The notes under the pieces were generated by a model. It was not told the DNA's origin. It saw only the letters and a list, made by a program, of their open reading frames with translations, and searched no databases. Both the position numbers and the translations under genes were made by a program. Of a stretch of DNA of 64,000 bases, positions 53,401 to 62,731 are shown in pieces (positions within the stretch are counted from its first letter, which is position 1; every line of letters starts with the position of its first letter). Source of the stretch: Nakazawaea peltata (lineage: Eukaryota; Ascomycota; Pichiomycetes; Alaninales; Pachysolenaceae); the NCBI GenBank assembly GCA_001599355.1, contig BCGQ01000001.1:1739135-1803134 (forward strand). The letters run 5' to 3'.

Positions 53401-55140
53401 ATGGATCAGTACTCGAACAAGTATCACCCGGACTTTGTTCCGGGGACTTTCTCCATTTATTCCTCCAAGATCCAACAGAACATCGAGGCTCAGATGGGTG
53501 AAGAGACAGGTAATGCCGCATTGAAGTCCGACGGTGACATCGTTTTGCTTCCTCAACCAACTGACTCTCCAAATGACCCTTTGAACTGGGGGACATGGCG
53601 TAAGCTGTGGCATTATGCCATCCTTATCTTCATCACTCTGTTTACCGCCGCTACCTCCAACGATGCCGGTGCTGGTCAAGATTCGTTGAATGAGATTTAC
53701 GGTATCTCTTACGATGCCATGAATACAGGTGCCGGTGTCTTGTTCCTTGCGATCGGTTACGGAACCCTTTTCATGGCTCCATTCTCCTCTTTATACGGTA
53801 GAAGAATCACCTATATAATCTGTATTTTGAGTGGGTTGTGTGGTTGTCTTTGGTTTGGAAAGTCTGACAAGACTTCCGATACTATCTGGTCCCAATTATT
53901 TGTCGGAGCATCTGAGGCTTGTTCTGAAGCCCAAGTTCAATTATCCATCTCTGATATTTATTTCCAACATCAATACGGTTCCTCTTTGACATTATATATT
54001 TGGGCTATTTCTGTCGGTACTTATCTTGGTCCTTTGATTGCCGGTTATATCCTGTCTTTGAAATCTTTCAGATGGATCGGATGGTGGGGTGCTATCATCT
54101 CTGGTGGGTTATTGATTGTTATTCTCTTTGGTTGTGAGGAAACTTACTTCGATAGAACTAAATATCAACCAACTGTAGATGGTGAGACCTTGAGAAATTT
54201 CTTCTCTAGAGACCATGTTGTTGAAGAGACTGAGGAGCTGGGTTCTGAAGAAAAAATCAAGGCCAAAGTGGAAGATAACGAGGACTCTGACGAGGTCAAG
54301 AGACCTTTGACTGCTTTGTCTACCCATGTACGCTTCCCTCATAATAATGGAGCCGACGAAACACCAAAGGGATACTTCCAAAGAATGGCCCTCATCACTC
54401 CATCTTCTTCATTGAAAGGAACAGGATTCAAGCAATATTTCAAGTTGCTTTGGATGAATTTGAAAGTTTTACTGTTCCCTCCAGTTATTCTTTCTGGTGT
54501 GATGTGGGGTGTCCAAGACGCCTTATTAAGTTTCTATTTGACTACTGAAGACGATCTTTACTACGATGCTCCTTGGAATTACAGTGACGCTGGTGTCGCC
54601 TTGATGAACATTCCATGTCTTATTGGTGCCACCGTAGGATGTTGTTACGCAGGTTTCATCTCCGATTGGTTTGTCATTGCCATGGCTAAGAGAAACAATG
54701 GTATCGTTGAGCTGGAGTTCAGATTATGGTTCAGTTTCCTCTCTGGTATTATCTGTCCTATTGGATTATTGATGTTCGGTATTGGTACCGAGAAAGTATT
54801 GGACTGGAGAGTTCAATATGTCGGTTTAGGTTTCATTGGTTTCGGTTGGGGTTCCTCAGGTGACGTTGCCATGTCCTACTTAATGGACCTGTACCCAGAG
54901 ATGGTTTTAGAAGGTATGGTTGGAGTCTCTGTCATCAATAACACGATCCTGTGTATTTTCACCTTCACTTGTTCTTATTGGTTGGATCTGTCCGGAACTC
55001 AAAACACTTACATTGCTTTGCTGGTAATTAACTTAGTACTGATGTTCCTGGCTGCTCCATTTATCATTTGGGGTAAACGTATGAGAAAGAGTACTAAACA
55101 AAGATATATTAGATTTGTTGAGATGAGAGATGGTATTTGA
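53401..55140 (+). CDS. HOL1: Hol1, MFS polyamine/cation transporter
   Basis: A 579-residue DHA1-type transporter. It follows S. cerevisiae Hol1 from end to end: start YHPDFVPGTFSIYSS, NDPLNWGTWRKLWHY, FTAATSNDAGAGQDSLNEIY, the SEAQVQLSISDIYFQHQ block and WNYSDAGVALMNIPCLIGA. Hol1 is the high-affinity polyamine importer and also carries histidinol and cations. CTG at codons 80, 438, 530 and 541 aligns to Ala in Hol1 (from memory), while codons 69 and 358 align to Leu, so the tally favours Ala. A central acidic loop (about residues 265-330) differs from the yeast protein. Confidence 0.95.
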   Translation: MDQYSNKYHPDFVPGTFSIYSSKIQQNIEAQMGEETGNAALKSDGDIVLLPQPTDSPNDPLNWGTWRKLWHYAILIFITLFTAATSNDAGAGQDSLNEIYGISYDAMNTGAGVLFLAIGYGTLFMAPFSSLYGRRITYIICILSGLCGCLWFGKSDKTSDTIWSQLFVGASEACSEAQVQLSISDIYFQHQYGSSLTLYIWAISVGTYLGPLIAGYILSLKSFRWIGWWGAIISGGLLIVILFGCEETYFDRTKYQPTVDGETLRNFFSRDHVVEETEELGSEEKIKAKVEDNEDSDEVKRPLTALSTHVRFPHNNGADETPKGYFQRMALITPSSSLKGTGFKQYFKLLWMNLKVLLFPPVILSGVMWGVQDALLSFYLTTEDDLYYDAPWNYSDAGVALMNIPCLIGATVGCCYAGFISDWFVIAMAKRNNGIVELEFRLWFSFLSGIICPIGLLMFGIGTEKVLDWRVQYVGLGFIGFGWGSSGDVAMSYLMDLYPEMVLEGMVGVSVINNTILCIFTFTCSYWLDLSGTQNTYIALLVINLVLMFLAAPFIIWGKRMRKSTKQRYIRFVEMRDGI

Positions 55141-55395
55141 AGGATATTCTCGTATAGTGTAATTGTCATGTTATTTAGAAGTGAGTAGGTAGTGAGTAGT
55201 GATGTAATGAAGTGAATCATCTCTAAGCAAGCGGGTGAGATTATCCAGAGCAAATTATCAATTAAATTATCTGAAGGTAGTGCATTTGGTGCTAATTACA
55301 AAATTTTTTCAATTGGAGAATCAGCGCTGAAAATTGAAAGTAGCCCCTTTAGAGGAAGAGGTAGGTTGACGATAGGTAGACAGTAAGGATACAAG

Positions 55396-55803
55396 ATGGC
55401 TAGTAAGTAATTCTGACGAGATATTGATTGTATTTTGATGAGAGAGTGAGATAAGCAGATCAGACATGAAGATCATGAAGCTCATCAGCTAAGGGAACCA
55501 AGAGATTGTGTGAAGAGAATCTCCGGCGCTAAATACACTGTCATCATATTGAATCGACACAGTAATACTAACTAAACCATAGAAAACAAAGCTAAAAACG
55601 TGCTCATAAAGTTGATCTCAACCGCAAACACAGGGTATGCCAGATATTTAAACAGACCAAGAGCTACTCCTGTGATCTCTCAAATCAGATATGACCCTAT
55701 TGTAAGGAGACATGTATTATTTGTGGAGAGTAAGAAGAGAAAGCATATTCCGGAAGTAAAGCCTTTAGTTTGGACTAGAGGACATCCAGTTAAGAAACAA
55801 TAA
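55396..55803 (+). CDS. MRPL39: Mitochondrial ribosomal protein bL33m, spliced (exons 55396-55402 and 55583-55803)
   Basis: A 75-residue L33-family mitoribosome protein. Exon 1 is 7 nt (ATGGCTA). The 180-bp intron (55403-55582; GTAAGT, TACTAAC at 55566-55572, TAG) joins it to exon 2, giving MAKNKAKNVLIKLISTANTG. The Mrpl39 pattern continues with QIRYDPIVRRHVLF and ESKKRKH. S. cerevisiae Mrpl39 has 70 residues and a very similar start. Without the intron the frame has no ATG. Confidence 0.95.
55403..55582 (+). other. MRPL39 intron, 180 bp
   Basis: GTAAGT directly after the seventh coding base, TACTAAC at 55566-55572, and an acceptor TAG 10 nt later. Confidence 0.95.
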
Positions 55804-55861
55804 TCACTATGTGTTTATACGAAATATCATGTTTATAGTTGAATATATTTTTATATACATT

Positions 55862-56362
55862 TTATTTGAGCCTTTCAGCGATTGGATTGGCATGTATTAT
55901 GACTGATTGTATGAAATGATCATTTAAAGGTTTCCCATTTTTTGATTTTGTTTGTATTTGTTGTTGCATTTTGTCAAGAACTTCTAGTCCGTCCACTACT
56001 TTGCCAAATAATGTGTATTTGTTATTTAAGACGGGCAATTTGTCCATAGCTATGAAGAATTGAGTCCCGTTAGTGTTTGGTTTGCCCGAATTTGCCATGT
56101 ACACAGAACCTTTGTTGTGAGACAAGTTTGGCGAGAACTCGTCGTCGAAATAACCACCCCAAATCGATTCTCCTCCCTTGCCTTTATTAGTTGGGTCACC
56201 GAATTGGATAATGAAGTTGGGTATCACTTTAAGGATCTTGGTCTGGTTATAAGTGCCCATAGCACAATGGGCAAGGAAGTTTTCACAAGTAGTGGGGACG
56301 TCATCAGGGTAGAGATGGATTTTGATGGAACCGAAATCAGTAACCAACGAGACAGACATCAT
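55862..56362 (-). CDS. Cyclophilin, PPIL3 type
   Basis: A 166-residue peptidyl-prolyl isomerase (ATG at 56362; two ATGs in tandem, 56362 and 56359). Nearly the whole protein is one cyclophilin domain with MSVSLVTDFGSIKIHLYPDDVPTT-like start, NFIIQFGDPTNKGKGGESIWGG, FSPNLSHNKGSVYMAN and NTNGTQFFIA. The short length and GDPT(N)-GKGG.SIWGG pattern fit PPIL3/Cyp10 rather than Cpr1. In other eukaryotes PPIL3 is spliceosome-associated. The catalytic Arg/Trp positions of PPIA should be checked by alignment. Confidence 0.85.
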   Translation of the reverse strand: MMSVSLVTDFGSIKIHLYPDDVPTTCENFLAHCAMGTYNQTKILKVIPNFIIQFGDPTNKGKGGESIWGGYFDDEFSPNLSHNKGSVYMANSGKPNTNGTQFFIAMDKLPVLNNKYTLFGKVVDGLEVLDKMQQQIQTKSKNGKPLNDHFIQSVIIHANPIAERLK

Positions 56363-56771
56363 ACGGTGTAAATTCACGTTTCTGTGTATCCTGTAGGTAG
56401 TAGACTGTAGCTTTACAGCACGTAGGTTGTAGCTGATAGTGTGTAGCTTCTTCCCATCGATCGTACTTTGTTCTAGTATATTTGCCCCAGCTCTACCTAG
56501 CTCTGCCCAATTATGCCCTTTTTTAGTTGTTCTGCCCTTTGTAGTTATTCTCCCCCTATTTGCCCGCGCCAGCACCAACTTTTCTCTCAAAATTGAACAA
56601 AAAATGAAAAAAAATAGACGCCGTTACACAACTCTTCAAAGCGTTGACGAATCAGTACAATCGGACCTACTTCATTAGCAAAAGTTGGTTAGTAACTGTG
56701 TTTCGATTGCTGCTGAGTACAGATCCGATTTAGTTTTGATCGATTGATATTTATTCGAGTTACTCATTGAG
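56363..56771. other. Divergent promoter of the cyclophilin gene and SPT5
   Basis: A 409-bp gap with no recognised element apart from an open frame continuing the cyclophilin gene upstream of its first ATG (to 56590), which begins with TTG and looks unused. Confidence 0.45.
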
Positions 56772-59693
56772 ATGTCGGACACAGAGGAACAGAAGGCGTC
56801 TGTTGAGGATATTTCCAAGAAACATCCAAGATCTGATGAGGAGGAGGAGGTTCAAAGTAAGAGAGCGGCTTTGGGTGGTGAGACCGAGCTGGGGGAGGCC
56901 GAGCCAGGTGAAGATCAAGGAGACGTAGACGTAGACGATGAAGATGAAGGAGAGGAAGAAGAAGACGATGAAGAAGACGATGACGAAGACGACGAAGATG
57001 AAGTAAGAGCTAGAAAAAGAAATAGAACTAACCAGTTCTTGGATATCGAGGCCGATGTCGATGATGAAGAAGAGGAAGAAGAAGAAGGAGAGGAAGAAGA
57101 GGAATTCAGAAAACAGTTTATCGCAGACGATAACGCTACAGGTGAAGGTGATGGTGATGACGTGGATATTCGTGCTTTGAATGATGCTAAAATCCATCGT
57201 AGATTGGCAAGAGAAGAACAACAAGCCAATGAACAAGATGTGCATGATATTGCCGAGCTGTTGAAACAAAGATACGGTAGATCTTCCTCTTCCAGATATA
57301 GAGGTGCTGGATCTGCTCAGGTATCTCAACGTCTCTTATTACCATCGGTGGATGATCCTCATATTTGGGCTATCAGATGTCGTCAAGGAAAAGAGAAAGA
57401 GTTGATCAGACAAATCATGAAGAAGAAGTTCTCATTACAACATTCGACTGCTCCATTAGAGATTTGTTCATGTTTCCAACGTGATAATTTCGCCAATTAT
57501 ATCTATATTGAGGCCAGGAAAATCGAAGCTGTTAATCAAGCTATCTCTGGTTTAGTTGGTATCTTCCCAACTAACGGTAAATTGTTGGTTCCAATCGAAG
57601 AATATCCAGATTTATTGAGAGCCAACAAATCCACCGATGTAGATATCGTTCCTGGTATTTATGTCAGAATTAAACAAGGTAAATATAAAGGTGATTTGGC
57701 TATAGTAGAAGATTTGGCCGAGAATGGTTTGGAAGTGAGATTGAAAGTCATTCCTAGATTGGATTATGGAAAGAGTGCCGTTCAACAAGAATATATCGAT
57801 AAGAATAACCAGAAAAAGATCCGTACTATTCAAAACTCCAAGGTCAGACCACTGGCCAGATTATTTAGTGAACAGGATGCCGCTACTTATGATCTGAGAA
57901 ACTTGTCTCGTCGTGGTAGAAACTCCTTCATTTACAGAGGTGATGAATACGTCGAAGGTTTCCTCTTGAAAGATTTCAGATTAGCTATTGTCGAGTTGAA
58001 GAACGTAAACCCATCATTAGAAGAGTTGACCAAATTCAACACAGGAAGTCAAGAAGATGGAATCGATTTATCTCAAATCGCCGAATCTTTGAAACAATCT
58101 TCTACCGATTTAATAACGTTCCAACCTGGAGATATGGTTGAAATTATCAGCGGAGAGCAAACCGGTATTAAAGGTAATATTGTATCATCTCAACAATCCA
58201 AGATTGTTCAATTACGTATAACTGATAATCTGGCTTCACTGTTGAATAACACCACCATTGAAGTTCCTACCAAGAACTTGAGAAAGATCTTTATCATTGG
58301 TGATCACGTCCGTGTTATTCATGGTAAACATAAGGATGACACTGGTTTGATCGTATCTGTTGATGAAGATCAAGTCACTTTTATTTCTGACCAGACCAGA
58401 AATGCCGTCACTTTGTTTGCAAACTACTTGATAAAATCCACCGATACTTCTTCTTCATTCACTAAAGTTGGAGATTATGAATTACATGATTTGGTACAAC
58501 TTAACTCTGACACCATTGGTATTATTATCCGTGCTGAAAAGGAATTATTCACTGTCTTATTAACTGATGGAAGAACTCAACAAGTGACTCCATCATCGGT
58601 CCAATCTAAGGTCGAGATCCCAAGAAATCAACAAACTGCTACTGATAAGAATGGATTCGAGATCAAAATTGGTGACACCATCAAGGAGACTAGTGGAGAA
58701 AGAAGAACAGGTACTATTTTACACATTTACAGATCGTCATTGTTCTTGAAATCTAAATCGATTGTCGAGAATTTGGGAGTATTTGTCGCTAACTCTTCTA
58801 GCGTGCAAACTATTGCTGCTAAAGGTTTAATGTCCAACGAGTTCAAGACTCCAGACTTGACTAAAATGAACCCTAATCGTGCTGCTAATATGCCACCACC
58901 TCCAGCTGCTTCTGGTTCCCGTATGATGGGCAGAGATCTTTCCATTAATAAGCGTGTAAAGATTGTCACTGGAGGTCACAAGGGTAAACAAGGTATGGTT
59001 AAGGATGCCAACGAAGACATTTGCAGAGTGGAATTACACAATCCTACAAAGTTGATTACCGTGAAGAAATCCAACTTGAAGTTTGAAGTCGAACATACAG
59101 GTACTTATATTTCTTATGAAGAGTTTGTCAGAACAAAGGGAAGAGGATTCGGAGGATCTGGAGGACCTAGACCATCTGCTGGAGCTCCAGTTTGGTCTTC
59201 AAGCAACGGACAAAGACCAAGACAAGACGCCCCAGCTTGGGCTTCTACGCTGGCTGGTGCTAAGACTCCAGCTTGGGGTGCTCTGATTACTCCTAGCGGA
59301 GGTAATCGTTCTGCATGGGGTGGTGCTTCTGCCTATGGTGGAGGATCTAAGACTCCATCATGGGGAAGTAAGACACCAGCATGGGGATCATCTGGTGCTG
59401 GTGGAAAGACTCCTGCTTGGGGATCATCTGGTGCTGGTGGTAAAACTCCATCTTGGGGTGGTGCTTCTGCTTGGGGAGGTGTCTCTGGTGGAAAAACTCC
59501 AGCTTGGGGAGGAGCCTCAGTACATGGTAACAGATCTGCCTGGGATCCTAACTCTGGCGGTCATGGCGATGAGGATTATACTCCTGGAAACAGCTGGGAT
59601 ACCGCACCAACTCCTGGAAATGCAGCCCCAACTCCTGGTGCTTGGAACGCTGCTACACCATCGGTCAATGACGATGACTACGAGCCAAGTTGA
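56772..59693 (+). CDS. SPT5: Spt5, transcription elongation factor (DSIF)
   Basis: A 973-residue Spt5. An acidic N-terminal region (residues ~25-130) precedes the NGN domain (HIWAIRCRQGKEKELIRQIM, EICSCFQRDNFANYIYIEA), several KOW domains (VPGIYVRIKQGKYKGDLAIV, FQPGDMVEIISGEQTGIKG, FIIGDHVRVIHGKHKDDTG) and the C-terminal repeat region. The CTR consists of about six TP[AS]WG-type units (for example KTPAWGSSGAGG), the Bur1-phosphorylated repeats. With Spt4, Spt5 binds Pol II and controls pausing. Length is close to S. cerevisiae (1063). Confidence 0.97.
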   Translation: MSDTEEQKASVEDISKKHPRSDEEEEVQSKRAALGGETELGEAEPGEDQGDVDVDDEDEGEEEEDDEEDDDEDDEDEVRARKRNRTNQFLDIEADVDDEEEEEEEGEEEEEFRKQFIADDNATGEGDGDDVDIRALNDAKIHRRLAREEQQANEQDVHDIAELLKQRYGRSSSSRYRGAGSAQVSQRLLLPSVDDPHIWAIRCRQGKEKELIRQIMKKKFSLQHSTAPLEICSCFQRDNFANYIYIEARKIEAVNQAISGLVGIFPTNGKLLVPIEEYPDLLRANKSTDVDIVPGIYVRIKQGKYKGDLAIVEDLAENGLEVRLKVIPRLDYGKSAVQQEYIDKNNQKKIRTIQNSKVRPLARLFSEQDAATYDLRNLSRRGRNSFIYRGDEYVEGFLLKDFRLAIVELKNVNPSLEELTKFNTGSQEDGIDLSQIAESLKQSSTDLITFQPGDMVEIISGEQTGIKGNIVSSQQSKIVQLRITDNLASLLNNTTIEVPTKNLRKIFIIGDHVRVIHGKHKDDTGLIVSVDEDQVTFISDQTRNAVTLFANYLIKSTDTSSSFTKVGDYELHDLVQLNSDTIGIIIRAEKELFTVLLTDGRTQQVTPSSVQSKVEIPRNQQTATDKNGFEIKIGDTIKETSGERRTGTILHIYRSSLFLKSKSIVENLGVFVANSSSVQTIAAKGLMSNEFKTPDLTKMNPNRAANMPPPPAASGSRMMGRDLSINKRVKIVTGGHKGKQGMVKDANEDICRVELHNPTKLITVKKSNLKFEVEHTGTYISYEEFVRTKGRGFGGSGGPRPSAGAPVWSSSNGQRPRQDAPAWASTLAGAKTPAWGALITPSGGNRSAWGGASAYGGGSKTPSWGSKTPAWGSSGAGGKTPAWGSSGAGGKTPSWGGASAWGGVSGGKTPAWGGASVHGNRSAWDPNSGGHGDEDYTPGNSWDTAPTPGNAAPTPGAWNAATPSVNDDDYEPS

Positions 59694-60196
59694 ATAAAAA
59701 TATGTACAAAAATAAATATGAATATGTATTTGAGGTGTAAGATGCGAGGGGTTAGTCTTGATCAGACTAAAGACTACATATTTTTCCATGATTTTAGCAT
59801 TATATGTATAAAAAAAGTAAAAATCTCTTTACAAAGAATTGAAACATTGATTAATTCCAAGACATCGAGGAGGTAACCTTACCCCGTACGACGCTAACCC
59901 AAGAATCCTTTGACACCATGAAATTCATGTTATCAAACGATTTCGCTCCACAAAAGCGGCTATTCGCATACCACTATTGAGGAACATAACTTTGAACCCA
60001 ACATCATCGTATATCCACCTCCAGGAAGACAGACGGTGACGCTTGATCCATGACAAAACTGCTATTTGGATCACTTCTCTTCAAAAGTAATAAAATAAAA
60101 ACAAAACAAAACACAAACAATACAAATTTAAGAGGTTCAGTATGAGAGTATGAACCGAAGGCTTTCTCCTATGGGACGGACGGTGCGCAGGAAAAT
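59694..60196. other. SPT5-GNAT convergent intergenic region
   Basis: A 503-bp 3'-3' interval. The segment 59870-60080 is more complex than typical 3' flank but contains only short frames (up to about 46 codons on the minus strand, no ATG). No gene was recognised. Confidence 0.4.
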
Positions 60197-61126
60197 CTAA
60201 ATCTTCTTCCATGAAGCTCCGTGCTTCCCTCTCACCATCAAATCCATCTGCAAAGGTCTCTCTTCACAAGGACCAGTGGAACACGAACAATCAACGTGTC
60301 CGACGGTGACAGACTTAACGTAGGAGAAACCTAGTCTCTCATAGATAACCCTATTTCTAGGGTGTGAGGATTCCAAGTAGCAAAGTTCATCGTTGATGTC
60401 GATATAATTTTTATAGACATATTCCAACAATTTTCTTGCACAACCCTTACCTCTAGCATTTGCGGTAGTTCCGATATCGGATAAATACCAAGCATTCTCG
60501 ATCTCATCTTCCAAGACATCCTCTTTGGCTTTCTCTAATAAAGGATATTGTTCTTGGAAAACTCTTCGACGGCACTCCTTATTGGCCAACCAGGCAATCT
60601 TCAAGTAACCACATCTCACCATTTTCCAGAAGTTGGTCTTACTGTCTGGACAGATGAAACAGGCAACAGCCATATAAGGCAGATCCGGATCAAGTTTCTC
60701 GGCTTCGACATCACGAATACCAACGACCAAACCATCCATGATGGAGGCATAGACCGAAGATTCGTATAAAGCCAAATCGACTTGTTCCTTCAATTTAGGA
60801 GATTCGATTGGATCGGTTAAATATTGCAGATATTTATCCTCAGCAAAAGCGATTTGTAAAGTTCTAGCAGCTTTTTGAAAGTTCTCCGCAGTGACAACTT
60901 CGACCTGCAATTCGTCACTGGAAGAGTTTTTAACGACTGATTCAGCAGTGATAGTGTTTATGGTAGCCGTCAAGCTACCCGATGGATGACCCTCCAGTTT
61001 GCCCTTTTTGGACGACATGGATCTCAAGTTCTCATTACCAGAACATATCAATGGCCTCTTAGCATTCTTCTGGCTATTAAGCATAGAAATGTTAACGTTA
61101 ACGTTAGCGTTCTTATTGTACTCCAT
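60197..61126 (-). CDS. GNAT-family N-acetyltransferase, copy B
   Basis: A 309-residue paralogue of the gene at 50748 (ATG complement 61124-61126). Shared blocks include AENFQKAARTLQIAFAED, DLALYESSVYASIMDG, YLSDIGTTANARGKGCARKL, ESSHPRNRVIYERLGFSYV and VGHVDCSC. It again has an Asn/Val-rich start (NKNANVNVN) followed by a variable low-complexity linker. The C-terminal Cys/Gly stretch is also kept, so it is probably functional in both. Orientation is opposite to copy A, 8.5 kb away; HOL1, MRPL39, the cyclophilin gene and SPT5 lie between. Confidence 0.85.
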   Translation of the reverse strand: MEYNKNANVNVNISMLNSQKNAKRPLICSGNENLRSMSSKKGKLEGHPSGSLTATINTITAESVVKNSSSDELQVEVVTAENFQKAARTLQIAFAEDKYLQYLTDPIESPKLKEQVDLALYESSVYASIMDGLVVGIRDVEAEKLDPDLPYMAVACFICPDSKTNFWKMVRCGYLKIAWLANKECRRRVFQEQYPLLEKAKEDVLEDEIENAWYLSDIGTTANARGKGCARKLLEYVYKNYIDINDELCYLESSHPRNRVIYERLGFSYVKSVTVGHVDCSCSTGPCEERPLQMDLMVRGKHGASWKKI

Positions 61127-61508
61127 TATGGGCAATAAAGAATTCAGTTAAAGTGTTCGAAATCTGATTAATATGTAATTATGTAGAGTAAGAATATGAA
61201 AACAAAAAAGGGGAGATTTTATCTAGGTATAAATAGGTCAGGTTATTTACATGGCTTAAGCTGAAACAGCAGGAAGGGGAAAGTAGAGGAAGGTCAGGTG
61301 CGAGGCTCTGCTATCTTGTGCCCACAGAATTATTGTTTTCTATGGGATCTGCCCTCAATTTGCCCCATTTTAGGACTGCGCGCAGCTTCATCACCGCGGA
61401 TTTTGTGCGTCAGATAAGGCAGAGGGAATCGATTCCCTATTTGGGCATAAGGAATAACAGTGGGAATCTACAGACTAAATGCTAACGACGTCATAATTTG
61501 TTATATAG
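61127..61508. other. Promoter of GNAT copy B
   Basis: A 382-bp gap with a G+C-rich patch near 61375-61410 (CTGCGCGCAGCTTCATCACC). No gene was recognised. Confidence 0.45.
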
Positions 61509-62498
61509 TCAATCATGTATGGCGGTCCAATCGACCTTGTGATCCGGTCCGAGCCACTCGTTCGATTTGATAAAATGATTGCAGTGGAAATAGTCACCAC
61601 GATGAGCACTCAATGGACTCGGATGACAACTCTTTAATATCAAGAGATTCTTATTCTCAAGGTCCACTTCCTTACCGTATGTCTTCTTAATGTCTGTGAT
61701 CAATTTTTGAGCTGGCCCTCCCCAACACATTATACATAATTTTTGATTCAGTCTGCGTTTATATTGAATTAAATTGTGCACGACTTCTCTTGTAAACTGC
61801 TCCCACCCCTTATTAGAATGAGAATTCGCGTTATGCAGTCTGACAGTTAAGCATGTATTTAACATCAACACACCATCTGTAGCCCAAGGAGTGAGATTGG
61901 CATTTTTTAATGGTCTCTTGAAATCCGGATAGTCCACTTCAATCGCTTTGTAAATATTTTGTAACGATGGGGGAATTTTGGTGTTAGGATCTTTGACAGA
62001 AAACGCGAGTCCATGTGCTTGATTGTAGTTATGGTACGGATCTTGTCCGATAATGAGTACTTTTGTCTTAGCCAATGGGGTCAATCTACTCCAAGAGTAA
62101 ATATCCTGAGCTGGAGGGAAGATTTTCTGACTCCTAATCTCCGAAATAACATACTCCTTCAATTTCAAGAAATACGGTTTAGTCAACTCTTTATGAAGGA
62201 TTTGAAGCCATGAGTCGTCTAAGGTCTTAATCTCAAGCAGTAAAAGTGATTTCAGTTCTTCGGACAAAGATTCAATCCATTTTGATTTATCCCAATCTCC
62301 AGTCAGAACGCCATTCACTGGCTTCTTCAAGTCCTCATGGAAAATTTCCGGATTTTTATTCTCTTTCGCGTCATCCTCAATTTTCAGTGTATTTGTAGTA
62401 GAGATGGATACTTTTTGCTCTACTTTTGCTTTCTTGAAAAAGGAAGTAATATCATTCCTGACTCTTGGTTCAGATACCAGACCCAATGTTCTTTTCAT
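61509..62498 (-). CDS. UNG1: Uracil-DNA glycosylase
   Basis: A 329-residue family 1 UDG that removes uracil from DNA. Motifs: the water-activating loop VLIIGQDPYHNYNQAHG, SLQNIYKAI, GVLMLNTCLTV, the minor-groove His in SCHPSPLSAHRG. An N-terminal region of ~90 residues precedes the catalytic domain; it contains RNDITSFFKK near residue 16, a PIP-box-like segment, close to UNG2-type Q-x-x-Phi-x-x-FF but lacking the Gln. Yeast Ung1 serves nucleus and mitochondria. Confidence 0.97.
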   Translation of the reverse strand: MKRTLGLVSEPRVRNDITSFFKKAKVEQKVSISTTNTLKIEDDAKENKNPEIFHEDLKKPVNGVLTGDWDKSKWIESLSEELKSLLLLEIKTLDDSWLQILHKELTKPYFLKLKEYVISEIRSQKIFPPAQDIYSWSRLTPLAKTKVLIIGQDPYHNYNQAHGLAFSVKDPNTKIPPSLQNIYKAIEVDYPDFKRPLKNANLTPWATDGVLMLNTCLTVRLHNANSHSNKGWEQFTREVVHNLIQYKRRLNQKLCIMCWGGPAQKLITDIKKTYGKEVDLENKNLLILKSCHPSPLSAHRGDYFHCNHFIKSNEWLGPDHKVDWTAIHD

Positions 62499-62731
62499 TT
62501 CACCTGAATCTACCTGTCTTCAATCTTTCGGCCTCCAATCTTCGTACTCTCACTGTTTCCATCGCTCCTTCGCTCCCCTTCTAGAAAAATCAACTTATCC
62601 CCAAACCACCCCTAAATTCCCCAATAAAGTAACTCCGCACAATCTACAAGATAGGAAATTTATTTTTATCTACAAGCAAAGAGAAGAGCAATAAGAGAGG
62701 GCTCAGAGAGTAGAGGTGGACAGTGATCAGG

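Noticed and set aside
4039-55140. CTG read as serine (CUG-Ser clades)
   Set aside because: Near-invariant sites (POS5 GSTAYS, HAT2 DAEDG, APT1 DAFK, VTS1 LLKAF) are Ala; only a few sites prefer Ser.
56760-57329. 189-codon minus-strand ORF opposite the SPT5 acidic region
   Set aside because: Poly-Phe/Ser runs are the reverse of GAA/GAT-rich codons; no family features.
60010-60150. Minus-strand frame of about 46 codons in the SPT5-GNAT interval, considered as a third GNAT remnant
   Set aside because: Resemblance to the GNAT C-terminus was limited to a few residues (VRGK), and frames were short without ATG.
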